From contig NC_092189.1 of the NCBI RefSeq assembly GCF_043641665.1, forward strand, positions 14,910,833 through 14,974,832: a DNA stretch of 64,000 nt, in the 5' to 3' direction. Below are positions 1 through 12,115 of this stretch, in pieces (within the stretch, counting starts at the first letter, position 1; the number at the start of each line of letters is the position of its first letter). The DNA is from Enoplosus armatus (lineage: Eukaryota > Chordata > Actinopteri > Centrarchiformes > Enoplosidae). The translations under genes and the position numbers were made by a program. Under the pieces are notes generated by a model. The model was not told where the DNA came from. It made no database searches and worked only from the letters and a program-made list of their open reading frames with translations.

Positions 1-892
1 TCAGTTTGGATTTCTGTTACTGGAATTTTAAAACAGTTATGCGTTTGTACAACATATTTGTTCATGCAAAGCCCATGTGGCTTATACAAACTTAAAATAT
101 ATTTTGTCTCATCCATCAAAGGAAAGAGTTACCGCTTCAGTCATTTTCTACACACTGAGTTTTAATAAAGGCAGAAGACAAGAAAAAAAAGCATTTTAAT
201 CATTTAAAAACTGTGTTTTTTTTTTATAACTTTTACACGTGCAGCACTGGGGTATGTGGGAATATTGAGTAAGCAAAGCCAATGTCAACAAAAATAGGGT
301 TAATGGATTAGTCAGTTGCCAGAAAACTAATCAACAACCATCTTAATAATTGATGAGTATTTTTCCAAATAAAAAGGCTCCAGCATTTCAAGGTGCAGCT
401 GCTTTTCTATTGCATATATCATTATAAACTGAATCCCTTTGGGGTTTTTAACTGTTGCTCAGGCAAAATAAGCGGTTGGAAGACGGCACCTAGGACTTGT
501 GGAGCGTGCAGTGGCCATTTGTTGCCTTTGTTGCATCAGTTGCAGCGCTTGTAGGTTTTACTGCAGTAGATTCATCAGCAGGCAAGTGAACAAAAAAGCA
601 CTTGTACGAGTTCTGAGGAGATTTATGTTTAGCATCAGAATAGGAGGTCGCTAAATGCACTTTTAGTTACTTTGAGTTTACAGTATTGTGATAAGTTACT
701 AAATGAGTGGATGGATTTGTGTTTTGCTGGCTGAGAAGGGTCCCAGGTATTGCAGCTGTTTCCTTCAGGGGGCTTTAAAATCCACATTAATCACCCAGGC
801 CCTCCCTCCCTCCCTCCCTGCTGCCCACTGAGAGACACGAGGATGCACGAAACACAACACTGGGACCCGCCTCAGGGCTACCAGGCACACAT

Positions 893-894
<2 letters not shown>

Positions 895-924
<30 letters not shown>
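895..924. repeat. (AC)n microsatellite
   Basis: Uninterrupted dinucleotide tract of about 15 units. It creates histidine/threonine-rich spurious open frames on both strands. Confidence 0.95.
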
Positions 925-926
<2 letters not shown>

Positions 927-2682
927 CATTAGATGTTTTGATAGCTGCTGAGGCACGAGCGGCACTGTGATGCTCTGACATATGGAAGCTTAAAGGCTTC
1001 TTAAATATCCATATCAATCTGCAGCTTGTCAGCTTGACAATGACGGAAACAGAACACCATTAACGGCGTCAGGCAGTATCGTCCTCATCTGTGCAACATT
1101 AGAGAAATAGATGTCTCTCTGGAAGACATACCTCTGGACGTTAGCCAAGCCAACGCACAGAGCGTGAATGATATTTTTTGACTGGTTGTAATGTTGACCT
1201 GTTAGACATAAATGTTTGACACACGTGTTCTCTGGTTTATTTGAACTCTACCAGAGTGTTATGTGAAGTTGGAGCTTCCTTGTTCGGTTCAAGAGTCAGA
1301 AATATAATATCCTTTTTCAAAATGGATCTGATTGCATTGATTTCATTGTCCCGCTCTTTCTTGGTAATGCGTATATGCTTGTGACCGTGCGAGGTGATTG
1401 TCCTCTTCCTGCTGCACAGAAAGCATTGTGCTCCGCTCTCCTGGGATGGGAGATGTTTTGTTTTTTGAGCTCTTTCACACCGGCTCTCCCTCTTTTTTTT
1501 ATTTTTTAAACACAATAGCCCTCTCTCCTCTCACCCAGCGTGGCAACCCTTTCAAACGGGAAGCTCCAGGTCAGTTTCCCTTGCCAAGTTTTGCAGCCTG
1601 CCATGTTGTCTATTCTGCTCAGCTATTTAAAAAATGTTGAATATCAACAATGGCTTTCACTGGTGCATTGTCAACTTTTGTATGAAGCAATCTTGGCTGA
1701 ATGAGATGGGTCCCAGAGCAGGGAGAGCTCAGCTGCAGTGTGCACTACCACACCACTGACTGCCCGGCTCTCTCGTTCTTTATATATTTGCTGCGCTGGG
1801 AGCTGCCATGGTGGTGGTACTCCCATCTGAATGGCCGTGGTTGGAGTCTGGGCTGTGGATGTCACTGCTATCTTCCAGTCCACGGTCCTGCTGCTCCTGG
1901 GCCTGCTGACAGCCAGCTGTTGAAGGTGTGTCCAACAGAGGGATTGGGAAGCAGCAGCAGCAGCCCTGGGACCAGTCAGAGCTTGGTGAGTGTCCTCAAT
2001 TTTCTGGCCAGAGTGGGAGGAGGTTTGTAGTAAAGAGGGGAGAGAAGAGGGGAGGGGGCGTTCAGGGAGATGGTGCAGGGAGCTTTGTGTCCTCTGAGTT
2101 GTGTTTACTGTCTCTGTTCACGCATATATCCGTTAGGACATTGTCCGATTAAACCTGCGGAAATGACTTCTCTTTAAAGACAAGTCATGTCACCTGTTGG
2201 TCGAGATGTCACTCTGTAAAAATAACAGAACAGATGAGCCGAAGGTTGAGAATATTAACTTGAGTAAAATGTTAGTCACAACTCAAAATACTGACACAGA
2301 CTCAGAAAGTCAGAACTCGTCCGCCACTTCTTTTATTTGCCAACAGTGTGCAGTCCATGTCGACACTTTAATGTCAGAACTCCCTACAATACTAACGGTC
2401 TGTCCTGTCTGATATGCGCACCGGGTGCATCTGTGACTTTATGCTGAGCTCTGTGTGTTTGCACAAGCACATACGTCTATGTTTGTGTAAAGTGAAGAGA
2501 AAGATGAAAGCAAGAATGAGAGCTTGCTTCCAGATAATAGTAGCTTTACGCTCTTTGTCCTGCTGTCAGCCAGGAGAGGAGCGAGGCTGGAAATCGCTCT
2601 AACGCAGCGGCAACATCTTGTATGTTTCATTGACATATTGGTCTATGGGGCAATGAGCCGCCGCCTCTGCACTCCTCTGGTC

Positions 2683-2727
2683 TGTGTGTGTGTGTGTGTG
2701 TGTGCGTGTGTGTGTGTGTGTGTTTGT
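2683..2727. repeat. (TG)n microsatellite, interrupted
   Basis: TG dinucleotide tract with a single CG interruption near its centre and a TTTG near its end. It is a simple repeat with no coding value. Confidence 0.95.
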
Positions 2728-5700
2728 GGATGCACGTGTGTACAAATAGGTGGTACAGCTCTTTATTAGCTGTGGTGGTGAAGAGTGATGGTTGACATGG
2801 AAAAGTAAAGCGTTGTAAGTGCACCACGATCAATTGAGGTGCTGAGAAGCTCTTAGTGTTGCAGTAACATTAAAAATTAAGCACAATAATGATTTTTTTT
2901 TGGTTATTATTTTAAGCTTTCACACTTTTATTTCTTGCTTTTTTTGTCATCTTCTTTTGTACATCATATTCAGAGGTTATAGCGACAAGAGAGATAAAAC
3001 ACTAACGTTCTATATCACAAAGAACAACCTAAGAGGGATATAGATACAGTTTCTAGTTTAATCAAAAGGAAACTAATCTGAAATCTAAAAATTGATTTCT
3101 CCAGCATGTAATTTCATAATATTTGGTTTGGAAATTTGATTTGTTTGTCCACTTAGCAGCAAATGTTTTAGTGTTAATTCTTCATACTGAACTGGCTCTA
3201 ACATTAACACGCTCTCATTATAATTTAGTCACATATTCCTCATAAAAAAAAAATTTCAAGTGTGATACAGACTTGCCAAAACCTTTTTCACACACTCATC
3301 TGAAAGCTCTAAACGTTGCAGTCCCAGTAAACAGAGCGGAGGCGTCCCACCTTCTCGAGGACCTGTGCTGTCCTCTGCCTCACCTCTCTGAGCTCAACCC
3401 AAGGCAAGGTGACCAAATTCATCTCAGACCAGCCCCATCCATTATCTTGTCAACACAGTCAGCTTCCCACCTTAGTTTGCTCCTCTCCCAGAAGGCTCAG
3501 TCTAATGAAATACGCAATAATCACCACACTCATCTCGTCATGCTCAAGGTAATTAATATATTTAGAGGGCGATGGCTAACTCTTAATTAAATTATGCCTC
3601 TTTTAATGAGACCTTGACTGGGACTAAATTTATGACCACTATCTGCTTTATCAAGTGCTTTGCACGCAACAAAGATTTGTCATTTTCTCCCAAATCACAG
3701 ATTGCACACAATGGTACTCATGATTTATATATCAATTTATGCTTGTTTGTTTCTTTATTTAAGGTTTAATAAATTACCTCTTATAATTACCTAACCTAGT
3801 TTTGGGTTCTTAAAAGCCCCAATTAATGCTCGACGCTGTATCGCTGTTACATATTCATTTTGGAGAAGAATGCAGATAACAACTCGGTGGCATTAATCAT
3901 ATTACAAAATTGGGTGTATTTAATTAATTAAAGTTGCACTGCAAATTAATTGTGCATTCTCACAATATTATCTTAAACTAATGAAGGCTTGACAAAGAGA
4001 CTGTTTCATTTTTTTAAAGCGGCTAGATTAGTGGGATCTCAATTATGGCTAAAACAAAAGAGGGCTGCTTGCTTGGGCATGGCGCAAAGCAAAAAGTGAC
4101 GATTCAGCACTTTCTTCCAAACAAAAAACGGAGAAAGTTTCCATTGTTTTTCTGAAAACTGAACATGGCAATGATTCAAAAGATACATGGAAAATAATGA
4201 GTGCTGTAATTAGCCAGTCAGGCAATAACAGTATTTAAAATGATCATCATATAGAGGTGCTTGATAATGCCATTCACAGGCAGCACTTTCCAAGCAGCGG
4301 GGATCTGCCTGCTGACAGAATATCCCAACTTTAATGTTGATGCAAAAAAAAAAAAGCATCTGGAGGCCTAATTTACTGTGCTCTCTTTTGCTGCACGTAT
4401 ACAGCATTTGTTGTTATTCAGAGTGCATAATATTCAGAAAAAAACGGCCGCGTAGCAAACCAACAAATGAGATGTAACGTGACGTCTCTGTAGGATGAAT
4501 GAAGATTGCACAGATGTGAGATCTGAGCTTCAGCTGCGGAAGTTTAGGCAGCAGACTTTTCCTGAGCAAAGGCAGAAGTGATCATGTTGCACACTAGATG
4601 GCTTTAATCCAGCCTCACCCAGTGGCTCAGAAGCAAAAAAACATATTTATTGAAATTTTCTGCCTAATTTAAACTGAATTGAAATTAGCTTTCAGTGGAT
4701 GGGATCTTATAATTCACAGTAATTTAGTATTTTATTTTTCCATTTAACGCATCATATACCAAACGTTTTAATGTGAGTGTTTCTCCTAATCTGCTAAGTA
4801 AACGTACAGAGTCTTTGTCTAGGGAATGACTTGGAGGAGCTAATAATCATTGTATGTTCATTTAAAAATGCTTCCACAGATGTCCTCTCCTGTGATATAA
4901 TTTCATTTGCTTTTAGCCTCATTAGTCAATAACCACAGCAAAAAAAATGCTTGTGTCAATTACAGGAGCTCCAAGGGTCAGTGAGTATGTGAATTTTTAA
5001 CTGCACACTGCTGCACATGATTATATTGAGTGGTCTTGTAACAATGATTAACCCCTGGTGTGTGTGAACCATTTTGCATGCACTTATGTGTTGAGCATAC
5101 TTGATCGAATGCGTTTTGAAATGTGCAGATAAGATAAAGATAAGCGGCTACAACGCAAAGAGGGCGAGGTGATGGAGTGAAAAACTATTCCCTTGGCTAA
5201 GTGAGATGGAGCAGAGTGTTGGGTGGTCACGCCTTGTCTGCTCATGACAGTGGCGGGTTAAAGAGATTACACTGGGTCTGTGTCAGCAGCCTTGGCCTTG
5301 CTCACACAAGAACATAATGAGGAAGGACATGCTTGGCCTGTCGGGGAGAAAAAAGAAGAAGAAGCTGAAGTTTGAAGCATTCTTTGCAGACGGCTACAGG
5401 AGACAAACAAGCTTTTTTGCATGTTGTTTTACAAGCCGAGATCAATAAGTAAGACGGTTGCATTCCACGGAGCTGAACAAGGTGGCTGTTGAGTGCGGAC
5501 ATATCACTTCTCAGCTTCAGTCCCCCACCACCGTAATGAAAACACAAATTACTCTGCTACAGTGGAGGCAAGAATGCAGCGTTCTCCATTAGCCTTGAGT
5601 CCTCCTGACAGACTTGCAACACTCCACGAAAGCTCTCCTGAAAATCGATGCATCTGTCCTCTGAGTGTGTGTTTTTTGGTCCCTTTGAAGGGTTTGAGTG

Positions 5701-6803
5701 ACAGTCCCCTCACCTAATGACTGAGCTCAGGCAGCATTCACTGCCTCAGATGGGCCCACAGTAAGAGATGATCGCCGGGGTTGCATCCCAACATGTGGTG
5801 AGTTTACTAATCCGCCTGCTTCATCCTCTCTCGTGATGGCTGTAAAGCTCCACGTACAGCTGCTCTGCGAAGGAAAAGTGTCGATACAGAGAAAATCACA
5901 TTTCTTTGGAAGATCACACTGGAACTCTTCTCTCTTTAAAACCATCAGAGTCTAAACATCATCTTCAACTAATCTCATATTTCATTTCAAGGGACATCCT
6001 TTATCTGGACCAAATGTGCACCTCCTTTTTTTTTTGTAAAATATGAATATTTAATTTTTCAACATAATAAAAAGGAAACTTAATTAGATGTTTAGATGTT
6101 TGCTTCTCAAAGACAGTCTTAGTTCCTGAGGAGACATGTAGGGGACAAAAATAGTCTCATATTATTATTTAACCTGTGAGAAAAGTACATTACTCTGATA
6201 ATATATCAAAATAAACCAAAACTCACACTAAGTGAAGCTCCTGTTCCTGACAGATCAACAATCTAGCCTTTTAAGATGCTATCAGAGAGTCATTTAAATT
6301 AGGTTTTATGATACCTGTTGCAAGACTATCTCATAATACTGATGTCTGAATTTTCCAAAGCAGCATCCAGCAATAAAAATGCATTTTGCAGAAAACTTTT
6401 GATTTATTTTTTAGCAGCTTTATACATAAATTGACATAAATTAATGAGCCATGATTGAAAAATATGAGTCAGAGGTGATATAAAACGATTTAAAAATAAA
6501 TTAACAAAAAAATAAGTGAAAAGGTCTCCTCAGCCATGACTCTGCATTACGCACAGACATTAAACATTTTAAGCTATTTTTGTGAAGTATTTTTTTTTGT
6601 CAACGACAACTCTCATGGGTCAAATAAGTCAAATTACCATCAGGAATACTAGCCCCGCTTTGTGAAATAAAGAGGTGATAATAGCAGCACTTTTATTCCT
6701 TTAAATGACCCGTGAATATTATTTTACCTGTGTTGAACTGGGAGGACGCAACCATTCACGCCGACACAATAGGAACAGCAGACCGTGCGTAAATTGCATC
6801 TTC

Positions 6804-6888
6804 ATTTGCATTCCTCGTCCAAAAAATCATGCAAATCTTAATGAGACAGTCTCCATTGTGGCTGTAATTGAAAACCCATTCTTTGTTA
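6804..6888. promoter_or_regulatory. Candidate POU/Sox enhancer, inverted octamer pair
   Basis: Two perfect POU octamers face each other: ATTTGCAT at 6804-6811 and ATGCAAAT at 6829-6836, 17 bp apart. A Sox-type CATTGT follows at 6854-6859 and a CTTTGTTAA at 6881-6889. The block also holds TAATTG and TTAATTA homeodomain cores and lies 3.6 kb upstream of the sox3 start codon. POU and SoxB1 proteins are known to co-bind neural enhancers, including those of SoxB1 genes. That this block is an enhancer is inference from motif density. Confidence 0.4.
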
Positions 6889-8836
6889 ATTACTGTTCCT
6901 CAAAGGCCTTGTCCGCAGTCACTGGGCTGAAACAAAAAAAAGTTATTGATTCTGGAGGTCGTGGGGTTTAAAACGGACACGTAAAATAATTTTGTTTATT
7001 GTTGGTTCGAGATGCGACTTTCGATTATACAAAAATATCTCTGTCCTATTTGGGAATCGTCAAAAATTAGATAAAGACAAAAAAGCTGTAAACGCAGTCT
7101 GTAACTATAAAAAGGCAATAAAAAGGCCATAAATTACAGGCCATTATCAGCTGCTTATTTGCAGCTGAATGGCAGACACGCAGCGGCTGCGTCTTGTCGT
7201 ATAATATTAAAGTTGGGCGCATTTTGTCCGTCGTGAATTGAAATTGTCTGACCATAAAGCTCCATTGACAGCCGAGCAAAGGATGCGGACACGCAGACAA
7301 CTGAGCTGCTTTCAAAGGTGGGATTAATGTCTTTTTTGTGTCAATTAGTCGACCTGAATAGATTCTAATTCCCATAAAGCTCTTTGCAAATATAACTAAC
7401 ATTTTTGTTTGTTTTATTTTCTAGGCCCAAAGGCCACGAATTAGACCTTTTTCTGCAACAAAGACCTTTGTTTTCTGTGATTCCTGCCAGCTTTAGCCTC
7501 CAGATTTAGTGCTGTGTCGACATAAATGTCAAATTTAAACACAGTGTTTGCTTATAATAACCTCGCACATCTTTACTGTAACGAAAAACACTCAAATACA
7601 ATTGTAGAGGACATTGTTTTCACGCTACATGCACATGCACAACCCATCCATTAAATTATAAAGATGGAGCTGATTGCATGCAGCTTATATCCTCCCATCA
7701 GGACATCATCATATTTCCCAACATTCAACAGTGGGATCCTGCAGCCGTGCGCCCTGAGAGCCCCTTCGGGCTGTCAGGCTTGTTGGGTCTGAATCAGAGC
7801 AGACTGTGCTGGTGGTCCTCCGTTCCTTAATTAGGAAATTAGCTGCACAGAGGCCCTCATTACCAAACTCCGGGTTACTGCTGGTGTTTTTTTTCTCTCC
7901 CTCTCTCTCTCTCTGCTACCGGTCAATTTCCATAAGAAGATTACAAGCGGATCAGTATTGAGATCTGCCCTGATAAACAAATAACTGTTCCGCGAGAATA
8001 GATGGCTGCTAATTGGACGTTAGTTTTATTGCTCCTGCTCTGTTTGTGACGCCCCATTGAACGCGAAAATTAAATTCATGAAGTGATGTCTCTTTCAGCT
8101 GATTTACAACAACTATATGGCCGAGGGACTGTGGTCTCTCCCAAACAGATAACAGATCAGTTTTCTTTAAGCTATTTGTGCCTATATATGTAGTCTAATT
8201 TTAAAAAGAATAAATATTATTGACACGTCTTGTATTTATGTCTGTTTTAGTCCCCTAGTGTGACTTTTATAAATATATAGCTACATTTTATACCCCTAAT
8301 GCTTTGACATTTTACTTTGAAAACGGAAACTTTCTGTCATTCTCGGGGATAAAGAAGAGCAACAGTGACAGAGAGATGTTATCGGCTCATTGATCATTTA
8401 ATAGAAGCTTCTCTTTTAACCCGTAAATCAGATGGGACGCTGATCTTGTTTCAGTGTTTTCCACTAAAGGATCGATTTTCCAAACAGAGTCTGGCTTCTG
8501 CATTTAAGTCTTTGCTCTCCACGAGGGGGATAAATGATAGATTCAAAAACAAGTCTGTACGCTCTGGTCCCTCGTGTGGACGCACTGCCCTGTATTTATA
8601 ATAAAATGCAGGAGGCCTCCAGTAGCTGCATTTTAGGTTTTAAAGCTCCGGGAGGTGAAACGCTCTAAAATGCACATACCAGAGCGGTCCCCGCGGAGCT
8701 CATCTAAATACTGAGGTGTTAATGGTCGTTTTCGATGGGCGATTCGCTCGTGATCATTAGCAGGTGTGAGGTTTGCCCTGTTGAGCAATCGGTTTCAACG
8801 GCGAAGCGGCGTTTCAGGTCGTTTGTAAGGAGACAC

Positions 8837-8844
8837 ATGCAAAT
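8837..8844. promoter_or_regulatory. POU octamer ATGCAAAT
   Basis: A perfect octamer about 1.65 kb upstream of the sox3 ATG. I saw no adjacent Sox half-site. A single 8-bp match can arise by chance in a window of this size, so it is listed mainly because of its position in the proximal upstream region. Confidence 0.25.
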
Positions 8845-10119
8845 GAAGAAGGCCACTCCACGGTAATCATTTTAATAACCATTAACACCGCGGAGAGAAA
8901 ACAAGTCTGCAAGCACGAAGCTGACGGTGTTCAGGAAGAGCAGGCGCGAGCTGTTCGCCACGCGGAGAGCCTCCAACCCAACTTTTCCTGTGGGACTGCG
9001 GAGATGGCCCGTCCCCTCCACAAGAGGTCGTTGATGTATTAAAGTTTTGCATTGTGGGTCCCTGAACGCCGCAGAAACGTCCACATTAACTCGCCATTCA
9101 GTTTAATTTGAAACTGAGTATTTCGGACCTGTTTCAGGTAAAATCATGTCGAGGTCATTTTATGAGATAATGATAATTCATTAACCTGCTTCTGACGCGG
9201 ATTAATTTCTCTAATACAATCAGAATATTATTTTATTTATACTAGCGGAGTCATCAATCTTATTCTGTTTTATTTCAACATTTACACTTGGAGAATATTC
9301 TTCCACATTAGTTAAATTACATTAGAGGGGAAGTTTAATTATTTCAGCCCCTCGGCAGGTTTGTATCCTCTGGTTGTTTTAAAGGAAATTCATCCAGCGC
9401 GAAGGAGACTGAAAAACTCTTGAGGAAAACTTCGGAGCAGGTGCTGCAAAAAAAAAATGTTATCATAAATAATTTTTTAAAGCCACCTTTTTTTTTTTCA
9501 AAGTATTTCAGTGTGTTGAGAGTTTTGACAGAAATCCTTTTTTTTCTAAATCTTTTTTTTATGTTTGCAAAATCTATTTTGTGAAATTGTGATTAAAGCA
9601 ACAAAACACACATTTGACAGCAGGCAGAGATGAAAGGATTTTTTTTTTCGGCCAAGGGCACATTTTATTCCAATATTCCACTTTTTACTTGAAGTATTTG
9701 CACTCTTTATAGGTCGGGTTTGGCCTGTTGGGATTCGCCTCTGCAATTAATTTATTGACATTGATGTCTGAAGACTTATGTTTCCCTGCAGCATATAAAC
9801 TACATGTACTCTTTTTCGTGTAGCCTACATGGTCCCAGGCAGTCTTTAAAACTTTTTTGGAGTGTTTGACTCTTTCCCTTTAGTCCCAAATGTAGAAGAA
9901 AGTTTACAAAATAACCCAATTTTGGATGTAATTTGCTCCAAAAACGACTTTGAAGCCATCAGGCAACACCTGTTCAATACAAAAAACTAAGTCGGCTACG
10001 TTTTCCGTTAACCCTTCATCTCCATTCTCAGATTGTAAAGGTTGTAAATCTATAACATTTTGGGCTCAGGTTGTTGAGCTGCGCTGCTGTTTTAAAACTT
10101 TACCACTCCCTCCTCCTCC

Positions 10120-10280
10120 AACCAAAACACTGCGCCGTGTGCTCCGGTTGGTTACACGGTGGGTATGGGAGCTGCGCGCTGATTGGTCGCCTGCTCCTCA
10201 TTGTCATGCTGTCAATCCACATCACATGGTCCGGGCACTAGGCCTATTAACAGATGAGCTTGGCGAGCAACTTTACAGAC
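10120..10280 (+). promoter_or_regulatory. sox3 proximal promoter
   Basis: The DNA becomes richer in CpG here than in the flank. An inverted CCAAT box (ATTGG, 10182-10186) sits in GATTGGTCGC, a typical NF-Y site; NF-Y control is known for mammalian SOX3 promoters. CATTGTCATGC at 10199-10209 matches the first 11 bases of the SOX:POU composite consensus, suggesting possible autoregulation. A TATTAA at 10245-10250 could act as a weak TATA element, which would put the start site near 10275. No transcript data are available, so the start site is an estimate. Confidence 0.6.
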
Positions 10281-10484
10281 TTCTGTTTCAGAGCCGTGGG
10301 GGACAGAGCAGCTTTGAGCGGAGAGAAACCAGAAGCACCTGCAGACGCATTTGCCTCTTTGGGCACAACTTTTTTCCCATCTTCTTATGAGACTGGTCAG
10401 TACCTCTACCTCTTTGACTTTTGGCGCTGTTTTGTGAACTTTTTTTTTTTATGTGCCTGTGAGTGAACACTAAAAGCCGCCTGA
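10275..10484 (+). other. sox3 5' UTR (estimated extent)
   Basis: About 210 nt between the estimated start site and the ATG. It ends with a T-rich run (10440-10450) and GCCGCCTGA just before the ATG. If transcription instead began upstream of 10254, the mRNA would carry a 70-codon upstream frame (10254-10466) ending 18 nt before the sox3 start. Confidence 0.5.
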
Positions 10485-11387
10485 ATGTATAACATGATGG
10501 AAACCGAGCTCAAGACCCCGCTCCCGCAGTCCAACTCGGGCTCGGCGCAGGGCGCAAAGAACAACAGTGTCAGCGACCAGGAGCGGGTGAAGCGGCCGAT
10601 GAACGCCTTCATGGTCTGGTCCCGGGGCCAGCGGAGGAAGATGGCTCAAGAAAATCCCAAAATGCACAACTCTGAAATCAGCAAGCGGCTCGGCGCTGAC
10701 TGGAAACTTCTGACCGACGCCGAAAAGAGGCCATTCATCGACGAGGCCAAGCGTCTACGCGCTATGCACATGAAGGAGCACCCGGATTATAAATACCGTC
10801 CCCGCAGGAAGACCAAGACCTTGCTCAAGAAAGACAAGTATTCTTTGCCCGGGGGACTGTTGGCGCCAGGAGCCAACGCCGTCAACAGCTCTGTGTCGGT
10901 GGGGCAGCGGATGGACGGTTATGCGCACATGAACGGGTGGACAAACAGTGCGTACTCCCTCATGCAGGACCAGTTGGCCTACCCTCAGCATCACAGCATG
11001 AACAGCCCCCAGATCCAGCAGATGCACCGATACGAGATGGCAGGTCTCCAGTACCCGATGATGTCCTCGGCTCAGACCTACATGAACGCGGCGTCCACGT
11101 ACAGCATGTCTCCGGCGTACACGCAGCAGACCACCAGCGCCATGGGACTGAGCTCCATGGCGTCCGTGTGCAAGACCGAGCCGAGCTCACCGCCGCCGGC
11201 CATCACGTCCCACTCTCAGCGGGCGTGTTTGGGGGACCTGAGGGATATGATAAGCATGTACCTGCCTCCCGGCGGGGACAGCGCGGAGCATTCCTCCCTG
11301 CAGAGCAGCCGGTTACACAGCGTCCATCCGCACTATCAGACCGCAGGGACTGGCGTCAATGGGACGCTACCTCTCACCCACATCTGA
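10485..11387 (+). CDS. sox3: Sox3, SoxB1 HMG-box transcription factor
   Basis: Single-exon gene for 300 residues. It begins [12 protein letters not shown], the SoxB1 start. The HMG box spans about residues 33-111 and includes RPMNAFMVW (37-45), the DNA-bending face, and basic stretches RGQRRK and PRRKTK that serve as nuclear localisation signals. The group B homology [11 protein letters not shown] follows directly. Further on are a Met/Gln/Ser/Tyr-rich activation region, the KTEPSSPPP element, the conserved [19 protein letters not shown] block and the C-terminus NGTLPLTHI. The last separates Sox3 from Sox2, which ends NGTLPLSHM. Sox3 binds CATTGT-like sites in the nucleus and maintains neural progenitors; in mammals it also acts in pituitary and gonad. 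At 300 residues it matches other fish Sox3 proteins and lacks the polyalanine tracts of the ~446-residue human protein. The ATG is fixed by the family N-terminus. Confidence 0.98.
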   Translation: MYNMMETELKTPLPQSNSGSAQGAKNNSVSDQERVKRPMNAFMVWSRGQRRKMAQENPKMHNSEISKRLGADWKLLTDAEKRPFIDEAKRLRAMHMKEHPDYKYRPRRKTKTLLKKDKYSLPGGLLAPGANAVNSSVSVGQRMDGYAHMNGWTNSAYSLMQDQLAYPQHHSMNSPQIQQMHRYEMAGLQYPMMSSAQTYMNAASTYSMSPAYTQQTTSAMGLSSMASVCKTEPSSPPPAITSHSQRACLGDLRDMISMYLPPGGDSAEHSSLQSSRLHSVHPHYQTAGTGVNGTLPLTHI

Positions 11388-12115
11388 GAGCATCAGAAAG
11401 AAAAAGACTTCAAACTTTAAAAAAAAAAGTACTTCGGATACTTGAACTTTTTGGTTGCTAAAGAAACAACGTTCAAAAACAATTTTATCTCAATATCTCC
11501 TGAGTTTGAGTCCATTTTAGATGCTTTTTAAAATGGACCGAAACTGAGCGTTGAGCCCATCAGAGTAAATTGCATTGCAAAGAGGCTTTTTATCACAAGT
11601 ATAAGCAATCAACTTATGTAGAAGAGTTGGACTTCTATATTTTAATTAATGCCATATTTTCTCTCTGTGAAAAGGCATGTGGCCTCATTACGAGAGGCTG
11701 GTGTGTTTCAGAAAAGCTGGATGGAAAGTTGGTTCATAAATGTTTACACTTAATTTGTAGAATGTCAGTTGTCTCGACTGTGTCCAAATTTTGTAGTCTC
11801 TCTCTCTTTCTTTTCCTCCCCCCTCCTGACCTATAGGTTAAAATGAAATGTTAAGACTGTGCGGGTCGCAAACGCAAGTTTTATTTATAGTAAGATGTTT
11901 TTTTTTTCTTTTTTAGCTTGTGAACCCGATGTTTTGTCACGTGAAAAATGTTCAAATTTTGTTTTTGTAAAATTGTTATTTTCTGTGATGGTTTTGACAG
12001 TGTCATGTTTACTCATTATCCTGAACGAAAATGTTTATTTAAACTGACGTTTCTACATATTTTAAGACCATCCTCTATTCTTAAATGCTGAATAAATTTG
12101 TACGAAACATAACTT
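11388..12115 (+). other. sox3 3' UTR
   Basis: AT-rich sequence directly after the TGA stop, with A-runs at 11400-11430 and several T-rich runs. It ends shortly after the AATAAA at 12091. The end is taken as the cleavage zone about 15-20 nt after that signal, just before a GT-rich stretch (12115-12135) of the kind that binds CstF. No splice sites or protein-like frame are visible. Confidence 0.75.
12091..12096 (+). terminator. sox3 polyadenylation signal AATAAA
   Basis: Canonical hexamer about 700 nt after the stop, followed after about 20 nt by TTGTGTCTCTTGTGTGTG, a GU-rich downstream element. It is the first AATAAA after the CDS. Confidence 0.8.

Larger units (their letters stand above)
1..10120. 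other. Upstream flank of sox3, no supported gene
   Basis: About 10 kb of mostly AT-rich sequence. Open frames here are short, start at arbitrary places and show no protein family that I recognise. Visible contents are CA/TG microsatellites, a CT tract at 7894-7914, many homopolymer A/T runs and several stretches with dense homeodomain-like TAATTA and ATTAA cores (for example 3540-3960 and 7830-8110). A perfect POU octamer ATGCAAAT is at 8837-8844. Such a gene-free flank is usual for SoxB1 genes, whose enhancers are spread over tens of kilobases. A splice-donor-like GTGAGT at about 1985 follows a glutamine-rich open stretch, but nothing else supports an exon there. Confidence 0.7.

Noticed and set aside
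1905..1990. Possible exon with a GTGAGT donor near 1985
   Set aside because: No acceptor or start codon context and no protein similarity; the glutamine run is a CAG simple repeat.
9950..10390. 146-codon frame over the sox3 promoter
   Set aside because: It crosses the promoter and has no recognisable domain. The start is arbitrary and the frame is likely chance.
10755..11190. Open frames antisense to sox3 (10755-11027 and 10960-11190)
   Set aside because: They are mirror frames of a GC-rich coding exon, with no family signature and no promoter of their own.
10485..11387. Assignment of the gene as sox2 or sox1 instead of sox3
   Set aside because: The C-terminus NGTLPLTHI, the [12 protein letters not shown] stretch and the [19 protein letters not shown] block are Sox3-type.
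10937..11461. 174-codon plus-strand frame overlapping sox3
   Set aside because: It is the shifted frame of the sox3 CDS and runs into the 3' UTR. The composition is explained by sox3 codon use.
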